Shown: positions 12,340 to 20,345 of the stretch, in pieces
How positions within the stretch are numbered: position 1 is the stretch's first letter
Layout: each line of letters starts with the position of its first letter
NCBI RefSeq assembly: GCF_007845675.1
Contig: NZ_VOBR01000013.1
Location: forward strand, 182,908 to 246,907
DNA from: Lentzea tibetensis
GTDB lineage: Bacteria; Actinomycetota; Actinomycetes; Mycobacteriales; Pseudonocardiaceae
Direction: 5' to 3'
DNA length: 64,000 nt
Program-made: the position numbers and the translations under genes
The notes under the pieces: model-generated
What the model was told of the DNA's origin: nothing
Seen by the model: only the letters and a program-made list of their open reading frames with translations
Database searches by the model: none

Positions 12340-12857
12340 CGGGCGAGGTACTGGGCCGGGACGTGCGAGGTGAGCCAGACGCCGTTCGCGCTGACCCGGA
12401 ACTCGTGGCCGTCCTGGTGCATGAGCGAGGCGTCGACGGTGAGGATCACCGGCTTGCCGCGCCGCGCGCCGACGCGTTCGGCGGTCTCCCTGGTGGGGGA
12501 GAGGTGCACGTCGTGGCGCGACATCGGACGCAGGCCGTCGGCCAGGATCGCGTCCAGGAACTTCGCCACGGTGCCGTGGAACAGGACCACCGGAGGCACG
12601 GCGACGGGCAGGTCGAGGTCGACGGTGACGCTGTGGCCCTGGTTGGCGCGGATCAGGTCGCCCTCGATGGCGAACCGCTGCTTGTCGTTGCCCGCGACCA
12701 CTTCGAGCAGTTCCTCGTGGGACATGTGCAGCGCGGCCAGCAGGTCGTCGACGGCCACCCAGCCCGCCGGGTCGAGCTGGAGGCCCGCCGACGCGGGGTC
12801 GTGCCGGAGCACGCGGGACATCCGCTTCGAGAGGCGGACGAGTCTTTCGTGTTGCAT
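12336..12857 (-). CDS. kptA: RNA 2'-phosphotransferase (Tpt1/KptA family)
   Basis: This family transfers a 2'-phosphate from RNA to NAD, giving ADP-ribose cyclic phosphate; its bacterial role is unsettled because bacteria lack the eukaryotic tRNA-splicing substrate. The 173-residue product has the conserved order LSKRMSRVLRHDP with GWVAVDDLL, RANQGHS, LFHGT, then HLSPTRETAERVGARRG. Those Arg/His residues are the NAD- and phosphate-binding set. I chose the ATG at 12857 (MQHERLVRLSK); the frame extends to 12923 without a good start. It is followed by the methyltransferase in a GTGA overlap. Confidence 0.88.
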   Translation of the reverse strand: MQHERLVRLSKRMSRVLRHDPASAGLQLDPAGWVAVDDLLAALHMSHEELLEVVAGNDKQRFAIEGDLIRANQGHSVTVDLDLPVAVPPVVLFHGTVAKFLDAILADGLRPMSRHDVHLSPTRETAERVGARRGKPVILTVDASLMHQDGHEFRVSANGVWLTSHVPAQYLAR

Positions 12858-12955
12858 GGCTTTCAGCAAAGCACGCCGCGCCACCGAATTCTGTGCGGCT
12901 TCTGTGCGGCCGGCCCGCCACACTGGCGACGAGTGCCATCACCAATGGGGGAACC

Positions 12956-13516
12956 ATGCGAAGAGCACTTCTGTTCGGGCTGGTCATGACCTTGTTCGCG
13001 CTGCTCACGCCGGGGGTGGGGCAGGCGAACCCGTGGTACGGCCCGTGGCTGATGCAGAACGCCAGGACCGGCAAGTGCATCGACCTGCCCGGCTACGGGG
13101 CGGGCACGATCGACGGCCCGGTCAACCAGTACACCTGCCGTCCGTACGGCGACAACCAGATGTGGCAGCTCGCGTACAAGCCGAACGAGGGCTCGAACGC
13201 CGTCGTCGCGCTCTACAACACCGCCGACAACCTGTGCCTGGACCTGCCGTACTACGGCTCGGTGGCACCGGGCACCAGGGTCACCGAGTACACCTGCGCG
13301 GGTCCGGAGGACAACCAGTACTTCGTCGTGGTGAAGCGCAGCGGCGGCGGCTCGATCCCCGAGGGCTACTGGTTCGTGCACCAGAAGTCGCGGTTGTGCC
13401 TGGACGTCGACGGGTTCGGCACCGGGGGCGACGACGCGCCGCTGACGCTGTGGCACTGCAGCGACGCCGACGACCACATCTGGAACAACCGGGCGCCGTA
13501 CTACTTCCGCGGCTGA
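12956..13516 (+). CDS. secreted ricin-type beta-trefoil lectin domain protein
   Basis: A 186-residue exported protein. After a signal peptide ending near AQAN-like GQAN (residue about 24) comes a single beta-trefoil domain. Three repeats are visible, each with a Cys and a Q/N-x-W-like end: GKCIDLPGYG with NQMWQLAY, DNLCLDLPYYG with DNQYFVV, and SRLCLDVDGFG with DDHIWNN. No catalytic domain is attached, so it is a stand-alone sugar-binding protein. A GGGGGA precedes the ATG at 12956. It ends directly against the convergent soxR gene. Confidence 0.88.
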   Translation: MRRALLFGLVMTLFALLTPGVGQANPWYGPWLMQNARTGKCIDLPGYGAGTIDGPVNQYTCRPYGDNQMWQLAYKPNEGSNAVVALYNTADNLCLDLPYYGSVAPGTRVTEYTCAGPEDNQYFVVVKRSGGGSIPEGYWFVHQKSRLCLDVDGFGTGGDDAPLTLWHCSDADDHIWNNRAPYYFRG

Positions 13517-13987
13517 TCAGATCCCGCCCTCCGTGGCGGCCTTGAGCCTCGGCGCGCCAGGGCCCGCGTTGGCCATGACGTCGTCGGAGTTCTGCAGGAA
13601 ACAGCTGCGCAGAGACAGGCAGCCGCACCCGATGCAGCCGGTCAGCCGGTCGCGCAACCGCTGCAGCGCGTCGATCCGCGCGTCCAGTTCGGACTGCCAG
13701 CCCTTCGAGAGACGGGCCCAGTCCGACTTGGTCGGCGTGCGGCTGTCCGGCAGCGTCGCCAGCGCGTCGCGGACGTCCTCCAGGGACAGTCCGACGCGCT
13801 GGGCGGTGCGGATGAACGCGAGCCTGCGCAGCACCGACCGGGCGTAGCGGCGCTGGTTGCCCGTGGTGCGCACGGACGCGATCAGGCCGCGGTCCTCGTA
13901 GAAGCGCAGCGCGGTGTGCGGCACGCCGCTGCGATCGGCGACCTGGCCGATGGTCAACATCTCCGGCAACTTGCTCACGACCCCCAT
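13517..13987 (-). CDS. soxR: redox-sensing MerR-family activator SoxR
   Basis: A 156-residue MerR-type regulator. The N-terminal winged helix reads MLTIGQVADRSGV, ALRFYEDRGLI and the wing NQRRYARSVLRR; a dimerisation helix follows. The C-terminal motif CIGCGCLSLRSC is exactly Cx2CxCx5C, the [2Fe-2S] ligand set of SoxR, followed by a tail typical of actinobacterial SoxR. In this group SoxR senses redox-cycling quinones and phenazines and activates a small regulon. It is divergent from the split transketolase, and a SoxR-type promoter lies between them. The ATG at 13987 gives the normal N-terminus. Confidence 0.95.
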   Translation of the reverse strand: MGVVSKLPEMLTIGQVADRSGVPHTALRFYEDRGLIASVRTTGNQRRYARSVLRRLAFIRTAQRVGLSLEDVRDALATLPDSRTPTKSDWARLSKGWQSELDARIDALQRLRDRLTGCIGCGCLSLRSCFLQNSDDVMANAGPGAPRLKAATEGGI

Positions 13988-13996
13988 CGTACGTGC

Positions 13997-14034
13997 TTGA
14001 CCTCTACCTTGGTCGAGGTCGCAGAGTGGGTCGC
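13997..14034 (+). promoter_or_regulatory. SoxR-type promoter and operator for the split transketolase genes
   Basis: Plus strand: -35 TTGACC (13997-14002), 19-nt spacer, -10 CAGAGT (14022-14027), then 7 nt to the ATG at 14035. The 18-bp box at 14001-14018 has CCTC/GAGG ends and CC/GG inner pairs. Its layout matches the promoter at 3611-3648 base for base in spacing, and the GAGGTCG downstream of the box is shared. The -10 is weak, as expected for an activated promoter. It also lies 9 bp from the soxR start, so it may serve autoregulation. Confidence 0.75.
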
Positions 14035-14706
14035 ATGATGCAGACCGAGCTACCCGCCCTCTTCGCGAGGATGACGGGCGACGAGAAGCACGAGTGGGCG
14101 GCGGCATCGACGCTGGACGTGCTCTGGGTCCTCTACGACCGCGTGCTGAACGTATCACCGAAGAACCTCGCCGATCCCGGCCGCGACCGGTTCCTGCTCT
14201 CCAAGGGGCACGGGCCGATGGCGTACTACGCCGTGCTCGCCGCGAAGGGCTTCCTCGAACCGTCCACATTGGACAACTGGACGGAGTGGGACTCACCCCT
14301 CGGCCAGCACCCGGACCGCGTGCTCGTGCCCGGCGTGGAGATCAGCAGCGGGTCGCTCGGCCACGGGCTCGGTCTCGCCGTCGGCACCGCGCTCGGTCTC
14401 GGTGTCCAGGCCAGTCCGGCGAAGGTGTTCGTGCTGGTCGGCGACGGCGAGCTCGACGAGGGCAGCAACCACGAGGCCATCGCGATCGCGGGCCGGTTCG
14501 GCATCGAGCGGCTCACCGCGGTCGTGATCGACAACGACTCGGCGAGCCACGGCTGGCCCGGTGGCATCGACCAGCGGTTCGCTGTCGAGGGCTGGGCGAC
14601 GCTCACCGTCGACGGCCGCGACCACGACGCGCTCGAAGCCGCGTTCACCGCCGAACACCCAGGACAGCCGCTCGCGGTTGTCGCGCAAATCCGGAAGGGC
14701 AACTGA
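14035..14706 (+). CDS. transketolase, N-terminal (ThDP-binding) subunit
   Basis: The 223-residue product is the first half of a two-gene transketolase. It has the LLSKGHGPMAYYA segment, SGSLGHGLGLAVGTALG and the thiamine-diphosphate motif beginning GDGELDEGSNHEA. The partner half is the next gene, two bases downstream. Split transketolases interconvert pentose phosphates or act on special ketoses; the substrate is not evident. The ATG at 14035 lies 7 nt from a SoxR-type -10, suggesting redox-inducible leaderless expression, consistent with feeding the NADPH-producing pentose phosphate cycle under oxidative stress (inference). A second ATG follows at 14038. Confidence 0.9.
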   Translation: MMQTELPALFARMTGDEKHEWAAASTLDVLWVLYDRVLNVSPKNLADPGRDRFLLSKGHGPMAYYAVLAAKGFLEPSTLDNWTEWDSPLGQHPDRVLVPGVEISSGSLGHGLGLAVGTALGLGVQASPAKVFVLVGDGELDEGSNHEAIAIAGRFGIERLTAVVIDNDSASHGWPGGIDQRFAVEGWATLTVDGRDHDALEAAFTAEHPGQPLAVVAQIRKGN

Positions 14707-14707
14707 C

Positions 14708-15589
14708 ATGCGCACGGAGTTCGCCAAGACGGTCCTCGCCGAGATGGACGCCGACCCGCGCGTCGCCGTGGTCATCGCGGCCATCTCCCGCGACCTCTTC
14801 CCGCGCGTCGACCGCGTGATCGACGTGGGCATCCGCGAGCAGGCGATGATCGGCGTCGCGGGCGGCCTCGCCCTCACCGGTCTGCGCCCGGTCGTGCACA
14901 CCTACGCGCCGTTCCTGGTGGAGCGCCCGTTCGAGCAGATCAAGCTCGACCTCGGCCACCAGGAGGTCGGCGCGGTGCTGGTCAGCGTCGGCGCCTCGTA
15001 CGACGACCCGGCGTGGGGCCGCACCCACCAGGCACCCGGCGACGTGGCGCTGTTCGACACGCTGCCCGGCTGGACCGTGCACGTCCCCGGCCACAGCGAC
15101 GAGGTCGGCCCGCTCGTCCGCGACGCGATCAGGGGCGACGGCCGCGTGTACGTCCGGCTGTCGATGCACGAGAACGCGCAGGGCTACCCGGTGGGCCAGG
15201 GGGTCACCGAGGTGCGCCGCGGCCGCAAGGGCGTCGTGCTCGCCGTCGGCCCGGTGCTCGACCGCGTGGTGAAGGCCGTCGAGCAGGAACAGGCCGACGT
15301 GACCGTGCTCTACGCGTCGACCGTGCGGCCGTTCGACGGCGACGGGCTGCGCGCGGCGCTCGCCGAGGCCGAGCGCTCGGACGTCATGCTCGTCGAGCCG
15401 TACCTGGAGGGCACGTCGGCGCACGTGGTCACCGAGGCGTTGGAGGAGGTGCCGCACCGGCTGCGTTCGGTGGGCGTGAAACGGCACCTCGAACTGCACG
15501 CCTACGGCACGGCAGCGGACCACGACGCGGCGCACGACCTCGATGTCGTGGGCATCGCCGCGGCCGTTCGCGCCTTCTTCCACCGGTGA
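14708..15589 (+). CDS. transketolase, C-terminal (pyrimidine-binding) subunit
   Basis: The 293-residue product is the second half of the transketolase: the pyrimidine-binding domain with IDVGIREQAMIGVAGGLALTG (catalytic Glu in REQ) and GRTHQAPGDVALF, then the C-terminal transketolase domain with VLYASTVRPFDGDGL and LVEPYLEGT. It should assemble with the preceding subunit as an alpha2beta2 enzyme. The two-base gap makes an operon certain. A 1-deoxyxylulose-5-phosphate-synthase-like reaction is less likely because the N-terminal subunit is short. Confidence 0.9.
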   Translation: MRTEFAKTVLAEMDADPRVAVVIAAISRDLFPRVDRVIDVGIREQAMIGVAGGLALTGLRPVVHTYAPFLVERPFEQIKLDLGHQEVGAVLVSVGASYDDPAWGRTHQAPGDVALFDTLPGWTVHVPGHSDEVGPLVRDAIRGDGRVYVRLSMHENAQGYPVGQGVTEVRRGRKGVVLAVGPVLDRVVKAVEQEQADVTVLYASTVRPFDGDGLRAALAEAERSDVMLVEPYLEGTSAHVVTEALEEVPHRLRSVGVKRHLELHAYGTAADHDAAHDLDVVGIAAAVRAFFHR

Positions 15590-15725
15590 GTCGGGCATGA
15601 TCTCGCATCGTGGACGGACGTCGTGCGCTCGGGACTGGCAGGGGGCAGCCGCGCGCCGGTGATCCCGCGGATACCGACCTTCTGCGGTTGTCGGCGTGGA
15701 TCACCGACAGGGAATGATGTTGCCC

Positions 15726-16553
15726 GTGAGCGCGAGAACCCTCATCTGGACCCCGATGCCCACCGCTGAGGTGCAGCGAAGGCTGCACGAGGTGGGCGTC
15801 GGCCCGTCGGCGCTGGTACCGGTGCCGACCGGGACGGTGCTGCTGCCGCCGCCGAGCTCCGCGCTGCGGCAGAACCTGGTCATCCCGGACACGGCGCGCA
15901 AGCTCGCGGGGGCCTCGCTGCTCGTCTACTGGAACGACGACGCGGCGGTCGTGGTCGCGTTCGGCAGCGCCTTCGGGCGCGGCTGGTCGTTCGGCGCGAG
16001 TGACGCGGTCGTGCGGCTCAACGCGGAGGTCAAACGCCCCGGCGCCGTCGGCCGCGTGTTCGACCGGCTCGTCACCGTCTACACGCAGCGGTGGCGCGCA
16101 CAGGAGAAGCACCGGCAGGCGGCACTCGCACACCTGGTCAAGGTGCTGCCGCAGGCCGATGAGGAGCAGGTCGCCCAGCGGCTGGCCGACTGGGAGACCG
16201 GTGGGCCGCGGGCGGTCACCGGGATGCTGGAGGCGCTCGCGCTGCCGGACGTCGCGAAGGTCGCCGACCTGGCGGGGGAGGGGCGCGCCGACCTGTGGCT
16301 GCACCAGCTGCCCGCACCGCGCGCGCTGCCCCGGTGGTACCGGTGGGTGTTCGCGGTGGTGCTCGTCGGCAGCGCCATCGCGGCCGTGCAGGCCGGGCTG
16401 CCCGGTCCGCTCGCCGCGGTCGTGGTCTTGCCGCTGACCATCGCGTGGGTGACGTACGTGGTGCGCGTCGCGCGCCAGCCGGTCAAGGGCAAGCCGATCA
16501 ACACGGCGCTGCCGGTGATCCCGGTGACGCAGGGCTCGGCGCCGACCGAATAG
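15726..16553 (+). CDS. conserved hypothetical protein with two C-terminal TM helices
   Basis: About 275 residues. The soluble N-terminal part (RTLIWTPMPTAEVQRRL, a VLLPPPSS loop, SLLVYWNDDAAVVVAFG) is followed by an acidic helical segment and, near residues 205-255, two hydrophobic segments (WVFAVVLVGSAIAAVQAG and LAAVVVLPLTIAWVTYVV). A basic tail follows, so the protein is a membrane-anchored cytoplasmic domain. The GTG at 15726 has AGGGA ten bases upstream; in-frame ATGs at 15714 and 15717 are alternatives. It lies just upstream of hisH. I do not recognise a function. Confidence 0.7.
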   Translation: MSARTLIWTPMPTAEVQRRLHEVGVGPSALVPVPTGTVLLPPPSSALRQNLVIPDTARKLAGASLLVYWNDDAAVVVAFGSAFGRGWSFGASDAVVRLNAEVKRPGAVGRVFDRLVTVYTQRWRAQEKHRQAALAHLVKVLPQADEEQVAQRLADWETGGPRAVTGMLEALALPDVAKVADLAGEGRADLWLHQLPAPRALPRWYRWVFAVVLVGSAIAAVQAGLPGPLAAVVVLPLTIAWVTYVVRVARQPVKGKPINTALPVIPVTQGSAPTE

Positions 16554-16563
16554 TGCCGCCGAA

Positions 16564-16569
16564 TAGGCT
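16564..16569 (+). promoter_or_regulatory. -10 hexamer of a leaderless hisH promoter
   Basis: TAGGCT ends 6 nt before the hisH ATG, with no ribosome-binding site between. No convincing -35 is visible. It would let hisH be transcribed independently of the hisDCB segment after the intervening genes. Confidence 0.5.
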
Positions 16570-16575
16570 GGTCAC

Positions 16576-17208
16576 ATGGCACGCGTCGTCGTTTTGGACT
16601 ACGGATCCGGCAACCTGCGCTCAGCGGAGCGCGCACTCCAGCGGGTCGGCGCCCATGTCGAGGTGACCGCGGACCCGAAGGTCGCGCTCGCCGCGGACGG
16701 GCTCGTCGTGCCCGGCGTCGGCGCGTACGCGGCGTGCATGGAGGGCTTCAACGCCGTGCACGGCGCCCGGATCATCGACAACCGGCTCGCGGGCGGACGC
16801 CCGGTGCTCGGCATCTGCGTCGGCATGCAGATCCTCTTCGAGCGCGGCATCGAGCACGGCGTGCTCACCGAGGGCTGCGGCGAGTGGCCCGGCACCGTCG
16901 AACGGCTGGACGCGCCGATCGTGCCGCACATGGGCTGGAACACCGTTCGCGCGCCCGAGGAAAGCAAGCTGTTCGCCGGATTGGACAGTGACACGCGTTA
17001 TTACTTCGTGCACTCCTACGGTGTGCGACAGTGGGAACTGGAGCCGGGGGAGATCATCCGGCCACCGCTCGTGACGTGGGCGACGCACGCGAAGGACGAC
17101 TTCGTCGCCGCCGTCGAGAACGGTCCGTTGTGGGCGACGCAGTTCCACCCGGAGAAGTCCGGTGACGCGGGGGCCCACCTGTTGGAGAACTGGCTGGGGA
17201 CCCTGTGA
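16576..17208 (+). CDS. hisH: imidazole glycerol phosphate synthase, glutaminase subunit HisH
   Basis: HisH releases ammonia from glutamine and channels it to HisF for imidazole ring closure. The 210-residue class I amidotransferase has [11 protein letters not shown] at the N-terminus, the nucleophile Cys in [14 protein letters not shown] and the His/Glu pair in QFHPEKSG. Its partner hisF is 5 kb downstream in this window, separated by hisA and accessory genes. The stop overlaps the GTG of the next gene (GTGA). Confidence 0.97.
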   Translation: MARVVVLDYGSGNLRSAERALQRVGAHVEVTADPKVALAADGLVVPGVGAYAACMEGFNAVHGARIIDNRLAGGRPVLGICVGMQILFERGIEHGVLTEGCGEWPGTVERLDAPIVPHMGWNTVRAPEESKLFAGLDSDTRYYFVHSYGVRQWELEPGEIIRPPLVTWATHAKDDFVAAVENGPLWATQFHPEKSGDAGAHLLENWLGTL

Positions 17209-18497
17209 TCATCCGCGCCATCGTGGTCGCGCTGGCGGCCGCGACGTTCGCCGCCGTGCCCGCGCACGCCGCGCCGCACCCGTTCAGCGACTCGTTCGAG
17301 GGTGCCGTCAACGCCGAGCCGACCTACGGGCTCAACGACAACCTCAAGCAGCGCCAGGGTTCCGGAGCCGTCACCTACACCAGGTTGTCCGGCGAGACGG
17401 CCGCCGCGCAGGTCAACAGCAAGCGGCATCCCGGCAAGCTCTCGCTGGGCAGCGCGGTCGTGCGGCTCGACGCGCCGTCGACCGGTTCAACGATCTCGGC
17501 GACGCTCACCCCGGCCGCGGGCAGCTCGTCGATCGTGCTGAGCGAGTCCGCGAACAGCACGGGCGACGTGTCCGCTCAGGACATAGGGCTCGCGTTCGTC
17601 CTGCGCGCCAACGGTGGCGTGCAGGTGGTCCAACCGGGACAGCCGGCGCAGACGTTCGACAGGTTCGCCAAGCCGTGCCAGGACGGTTCGTACCGCGTCA
17701 CGGTGACGCTGACCGGATCCACGCTGAGCCTGACGGTGAACGACGTGCGCAAGGACGTCGCTCTCGGCACCGCCGTGCCGACCGAGCGCCTGTGGACCTA
17801 CCTCGGTCACTCCGGGGGCGACCGCGCCGGTCTCGTCGACGACCTGCGCATGTCCTCGATGAACTCCAGCGATCTGCGCAAACGCGACCCGCGGCTGCGC
17901 TACCACGGCTTCGACGTCGCGACCGCGGCGCAGCTGGCCGCGGTCAAGGGACACAGCAACCTGAACCGGGTGCGCGCTGATCTGGTGAAGGGCTGCGCAC
18001 CCGCGTCGTGCGTCGTCGAGGCGACCGGCGCGAACTGGCAGCAGCAGGTGCGCCCGCACCTCTCGCGCGTCGCCGCGTTCTCCGTGCCCGACGCCGCGGC
18101 CGCGCGCAGCGTCAAGAAGGCCTTCCCGGACAAGAAGGTGCTGCTCGTCGTGCCGGGAGCCCAGGTGGACGACGCGTTCACGGCGCCGGCTGAGGCCGAC
18201 TGGGTCGGGTTCAGCGAGGCGTGCCTCGACTACGGCCGGCTCGAGACCCTGATGACCAAGCTCGAGGAGCGCGTTCCGGACAAGGAGCTGTTCCTCCTCC
18301 CCGAGGGCAGCCCGGTGTGCCCGGAGCAGACCGACGAGACGGTCATGCGGACCCAGTACATGTACCTCGAGATGACGCAGTACTACCCGCGTTACGTCGG
18401 CCTGCTGGTGACCGGCCCGTGGCAGCCGGTGCGGCACCCGCTCACCGCGGACGCACAGGAGCGCGTGGCCGCAGTTGTGCTCGGAGACGCACGCTAG
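17205..18497 (+). CDS. secreted hypothetical protein inside the his operon
   Basis: A 430-residue exported protein. The signal peptide ends near PAHAAP (residue about 23). The next 190 residues are beta-rich and read like a concanavalin/LamG-type lectin-like fold ([33 protein letters not shown]). The second half alternates hydrophobic strands and helices ([31 protein letters not shown]) with several Cys, recalling a TIM-barrel, but I recognise no family. The GTG overlaps the hisH stop, so it is co-transcribed and coupled with hisH, odd for a secreted protein in an amino-acid operon. Confidence 0.75.
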   Translation: MIIRAIVVALAAATFAAVPAHAAPHPFSDSFEGAVNAEPTYGLNDNLKQRQGSGAVTYTRLSGETAAAQVNSKRHPGKLSLGSAVVRLDAPSTGSTISATLTPAAGSSSIVLSESANSTGDVSAQDIGLAFVLRANGGVQVVQPGQPAQTFDRFAKPCQDGSYRVTVTLTGSTLSLTVNDVRKDVALGTAVPTERLWTYLGHSGGDRAGLVDDLRMSSMNSSDLRKRDPRLRYHGFDVATAAQLAAVKGHSNLNRVRADLVKGCAPASCVVEATGANWQQQVRPHLSRVAAFSVPDAAAARSVKKAFPDKKVLLVVPGAQVDDAFTAPAEADWVGFSEACLDYGRLETLMTKLEERVPDKELFLLPEGSPVCPEQTDETVMRTQYMYLEMTQYYPRYVGLLVTGPWQPVRHPLTADAQERVAAVVLGDAR

Positions 18498-18500
18498 GCT
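18495..18500 (+). promoter_or_regulatory. -10 hexamer of a leaderless hisA promoter
   Basis: TAGGCT overlaps the stop codon of the upstream secreted-protein gene and ends 6 nt before the hisA GTG. No good -35 is visible. Confidence 0.5.
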
Positions 18501-18506
18501 GTTCTG

Positions 18507-19238
18507 GTGACGTTCACACTCCTCCCCGCTGTTGACGTGGCCGACGGTCTTGCCGTTCGGCTCGTGCAGGGCGAAGCCGGTACCGAGACCTCGTACGGCG
18601 ACCCGGTCGACGCCGCCATGGCCTGGCAGCGCGACGGCGCGGAGTGGGTGCACCTGGTCGACCTGGACGCCGCGTTCGGCCGTGGTTCCAACCGCGACCT
18701 GATCGCCGAGGTGGTCGGGAAGCTGGACGTGCAGGTCGAGCTGGGCGGCGGCATCCGCGACGACGCGTCGCTGGAGGCCGCGCTGGCCACCGGTGTCGCG
18801 CGGGTGAACCTGGGCACCGCCGCGCTCGAGGACCCGGAGTGGTGCGCGAAGGTCGTCGCCGAGTACGGCGAGCGCGTCGCGGTCGGCCTGGACGTGCGCA
18901 TCACCGAGGCGGGCCACCGCGTCGCGGCGCGCGGCTGGACCAAGGACGGCGGCGACCTGTGGGAGGTGCTCGACCGGCTCGACCGCGACGGCTGCTCTCG
19001 CTACGTCGTCACGGACGTGTCGAAGGACGGCACGCTCCAGGGGCCGAACATCGAGCTGCTGCGCGAGGTCTGCGCGCGCACCGACGCGCCGGTCGTGGCG
19101 TCCGGCGGTGTGTCCAGTGTGGACGATCTGGTCGCGCTCGCCGCGTTGTCCCGCGACGGTGTCGAGGGCGCGATCATCGGAAAGGCGCTCTACGCGGGCG
19201 CTTTCACCCTTCCCGAGGCGTTGGCAGCAGTCCGCTGA
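18507..19238 (+). CDS. priA: phosphoribosyl isomerase HisA / PriA
   Basis: A 243-residue (beta/alpha)8 isomerase. The first catalytic Asp is in [25 protein letters not shown], the second catalytic Asp in [14 protein letters not shown] and VASGGVSS are family motifs. In actinobacteria that lack trpF the same enzyme (PriA) acts on both ProFAR (histidine) and phosphoribosylanthranilate (tryptophan). No trpF exists among the trp genes here, which supports that dual role, though trpF could lie elsewhere. Its last 35 bp overlap the convergent Clp-N gene. Confidence 0.94.
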   Translation: MTFTLLPAVDVADGLAVRLVQGEAGTETSYGDPVDAAMAWQRDGAEWVHLVDLDAAFGRGSNRDLIAEVVGKLDVQVELGGGIRDDASLEAALATGVARVNLGTAALEDPEWCAKVVAEYGERVAVGLDVRITEAGHRVAARGWTKDGGDLWEVLDRLDRDGCSRYVVTDVSKDGTLQGPNIELLREVCARTDAPVVASGGVSSVDDLVALAALSRDGVEGAIIGKALYAGAFTLPEALAAVR

Positions 19239-19920
19239 CGACCTGCTTGATGTAGGCCTCCGCGGCCTGGTGCGTGACACCGGTGCTGCGGAGCACCTGC
19301 GCCGCGGTGCCTTCCTCCTCGGCGAGCACGCCGAGGAGGATGTGCTCGGTGCCGATGAACGTGTGCCCCATCCGCAACGCCTCGCGCACGGCCAGTTCGA
19401 GCGCCTTCTTGCAGTGCGTGGTGAACGGCTGCGGGTCCGGCCGCCGGTGGCTCTCGGTGTCGAGCCGGTTGAGCGTCGCGATGCGCGTGGTGCCGTCGGA
19501 CGCCTCCAGCTTGCGGATCGTCTTCGCGGCGAGCCCGCCGCTCTCGTCCAGCAGCCCGAGCAGCAGGTGCTCGCTGCCGATGCGCTCGCTGAACCGCGCG
19601 TGGTGCTTCGCGAGGTTCACCACCCGCTGCGACCGCTGCGTGAACCGGTCGAGGCTCGGCTTCGAGCCGAGCTCGGGCGACTCCCTCGGCACGAACCGCT
19701 TCTGCGCGGCCTGCTTGCTGACGCCGATGCTCTCGCCGATGTCCGTCCAGCTCGCCCCGGTCCGCCGCGCCTCGTCGACGAAGTGCCCGATGAGGTGATC
19801 ACCGAGCTCGTCGAGCTGCTCGCTCAGGCTGACCGCGGCCGCGAGCCGGTGCAGCGCGTCCTCGTGCTCCTTGGCGACCGTGACGATCAGGTCGGTGAGC
19901 TGGATCGGCGTCGTGACCAC
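19204..19920 (-). CDS. HTH protein with Clp N-terminal (double Clp-N) domain
   Basis: A 238-residue protein with an N-terminal helix-turn-helix ([19 protein letters not shown], about residues 58-76) followed by two Clp-N repeats: [21 protein letters not shown] and [21 protein letters not shown]. There is no AAA+ ATPase module, so this is not ClpC itself. It looks like a DNA-binding regulator or Clp adaptor that borrows the substrate-docking fold. Two identical palindromes straddle its promoter, indicating autoregulation. The GTG at 19920 has TACAGT 6 nt upstream and no ribosome site, predicting a leaderless mRNA. Confidence 0.85.
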   Translation of the reverse strand: MVTTPIQLTDLIVTVAKEHEDALHRLAAAVSLSEQLDELGDHLIGHFVDEARRTGASWTDIGESIGVSKQAAQKRFVPRESPELGSKPSLDRFTQRSQRVVNLAKHHARFSERIGSEHLLLGLLDESGGLAAKTIRKLEASDGTTRIATLNRLDTESHRRPDPQPFTTHCKKALELAVREALRMGHTFIGTEHILLGVLAEEEGTAAQVLRSTGVTHQAAEAYIKQVVSGLLPTPREG

Positions 19921-19922
19921 GC

Positions 19923-19968
19923 GTCAACTGTAGGTTGACGATTGATCAGCCGTCAACCTCGGGTTGAC
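19923..19968 (-). promoter_or_regulatory. twin-operator promoter of the Clp-N/HTH gene
   Basis: Two copies of GTCAAC-N5-GTTGAC lie at 19923-19939 and 19952-19968, with centres 29 bp apart. On the minus strand the -35 TTGACG (19956-19951) is formed by one palindrome, the spacer is 18 bp, and the -10 TACAGT (19932-19927) sits within the other, 6 nt before the GTG at 19920. A repressor bound to both would cover the promoter. The distal copy is inside the 3' end of the PPOX gene. Confidence 0.7.
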
Positions 19969-20335
19969 GCTCGGTGATCCGGATGCCGATGGTGCCCGTC
20001 CGGCCCCTGCGGAGCTTGCTGCCGAACATGGTCAGCCAGCCCATGACCCCGTACTTCTTCGTGATCAGGTCGCGGACGTGGTCGCTCTCTTCGTCGCTCA
20101 TGAGCTCCGCGTGCGCGGGCACCGAGTCGCCCTTGGGGTTGCCCCGGTAGTCGCACGGCCCGATCTCGACGTCGCCGCTGTTGCGGATGCGCTTGACCTT
20201 GCCGGTCTCCTTGGCCGACCAGGCGTAGATCTCCTCGCCCTCCCACGCCACCCACACCGGCGTCGCCACCGGGGTGCCGTTCTTGCGGAACGTCGTCAGC
20301 AGCAGGTACTCGCCCTTGCCCAGATCAGTGATCAC
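19946..20335 (-). CDS. PPOX-class (pyridoxamine-phosphate-oxidase-like) F420/flavin-dependent protein
   Basis: A 129-residue split beta-barrel protein (YLLLTTFRKNGTPVATPVWVAW, then IYAWSAKETGKVKRIRNSGDVEIGPCDYRG). This pattern matches small PPOX-class proteins of the Rv2061/Rv1155-like actinobacterial group, which bind F420 or flavin and reduce small substrates; the substrate is unknown. The GTG start has TAGATT 7 nt upstream, so it is probably leaderless. It lies upstream of the Clp-N gene on the same strand, and its last codons carry one of that gene's operators. Confidence 0.85.
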   Translation of the reverse strand: MITDLGKGEYLLLTTFRKNGTPVATPVWVAWEGEEIYAWSAKETGKVKRIRNSGDVEIGPCDYRGNPKGDSVPAHAELMSDEESDHVRDLITKKYGVMGWLTMFGSKLRRGRTGTIGIRITERQPEVDG

Positions 20336-20345
20336 GGTGCTGAAT

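Noticed and set aside
12051-13080. 430-residue open frame joining the methyltransferase N-terminus to sequence opposite the lectin gene
   Set aside because: Only the part from 12339 downward resembles a protein family; the rest is the antisense of kptA and the lectin gene in high-GC DNA.
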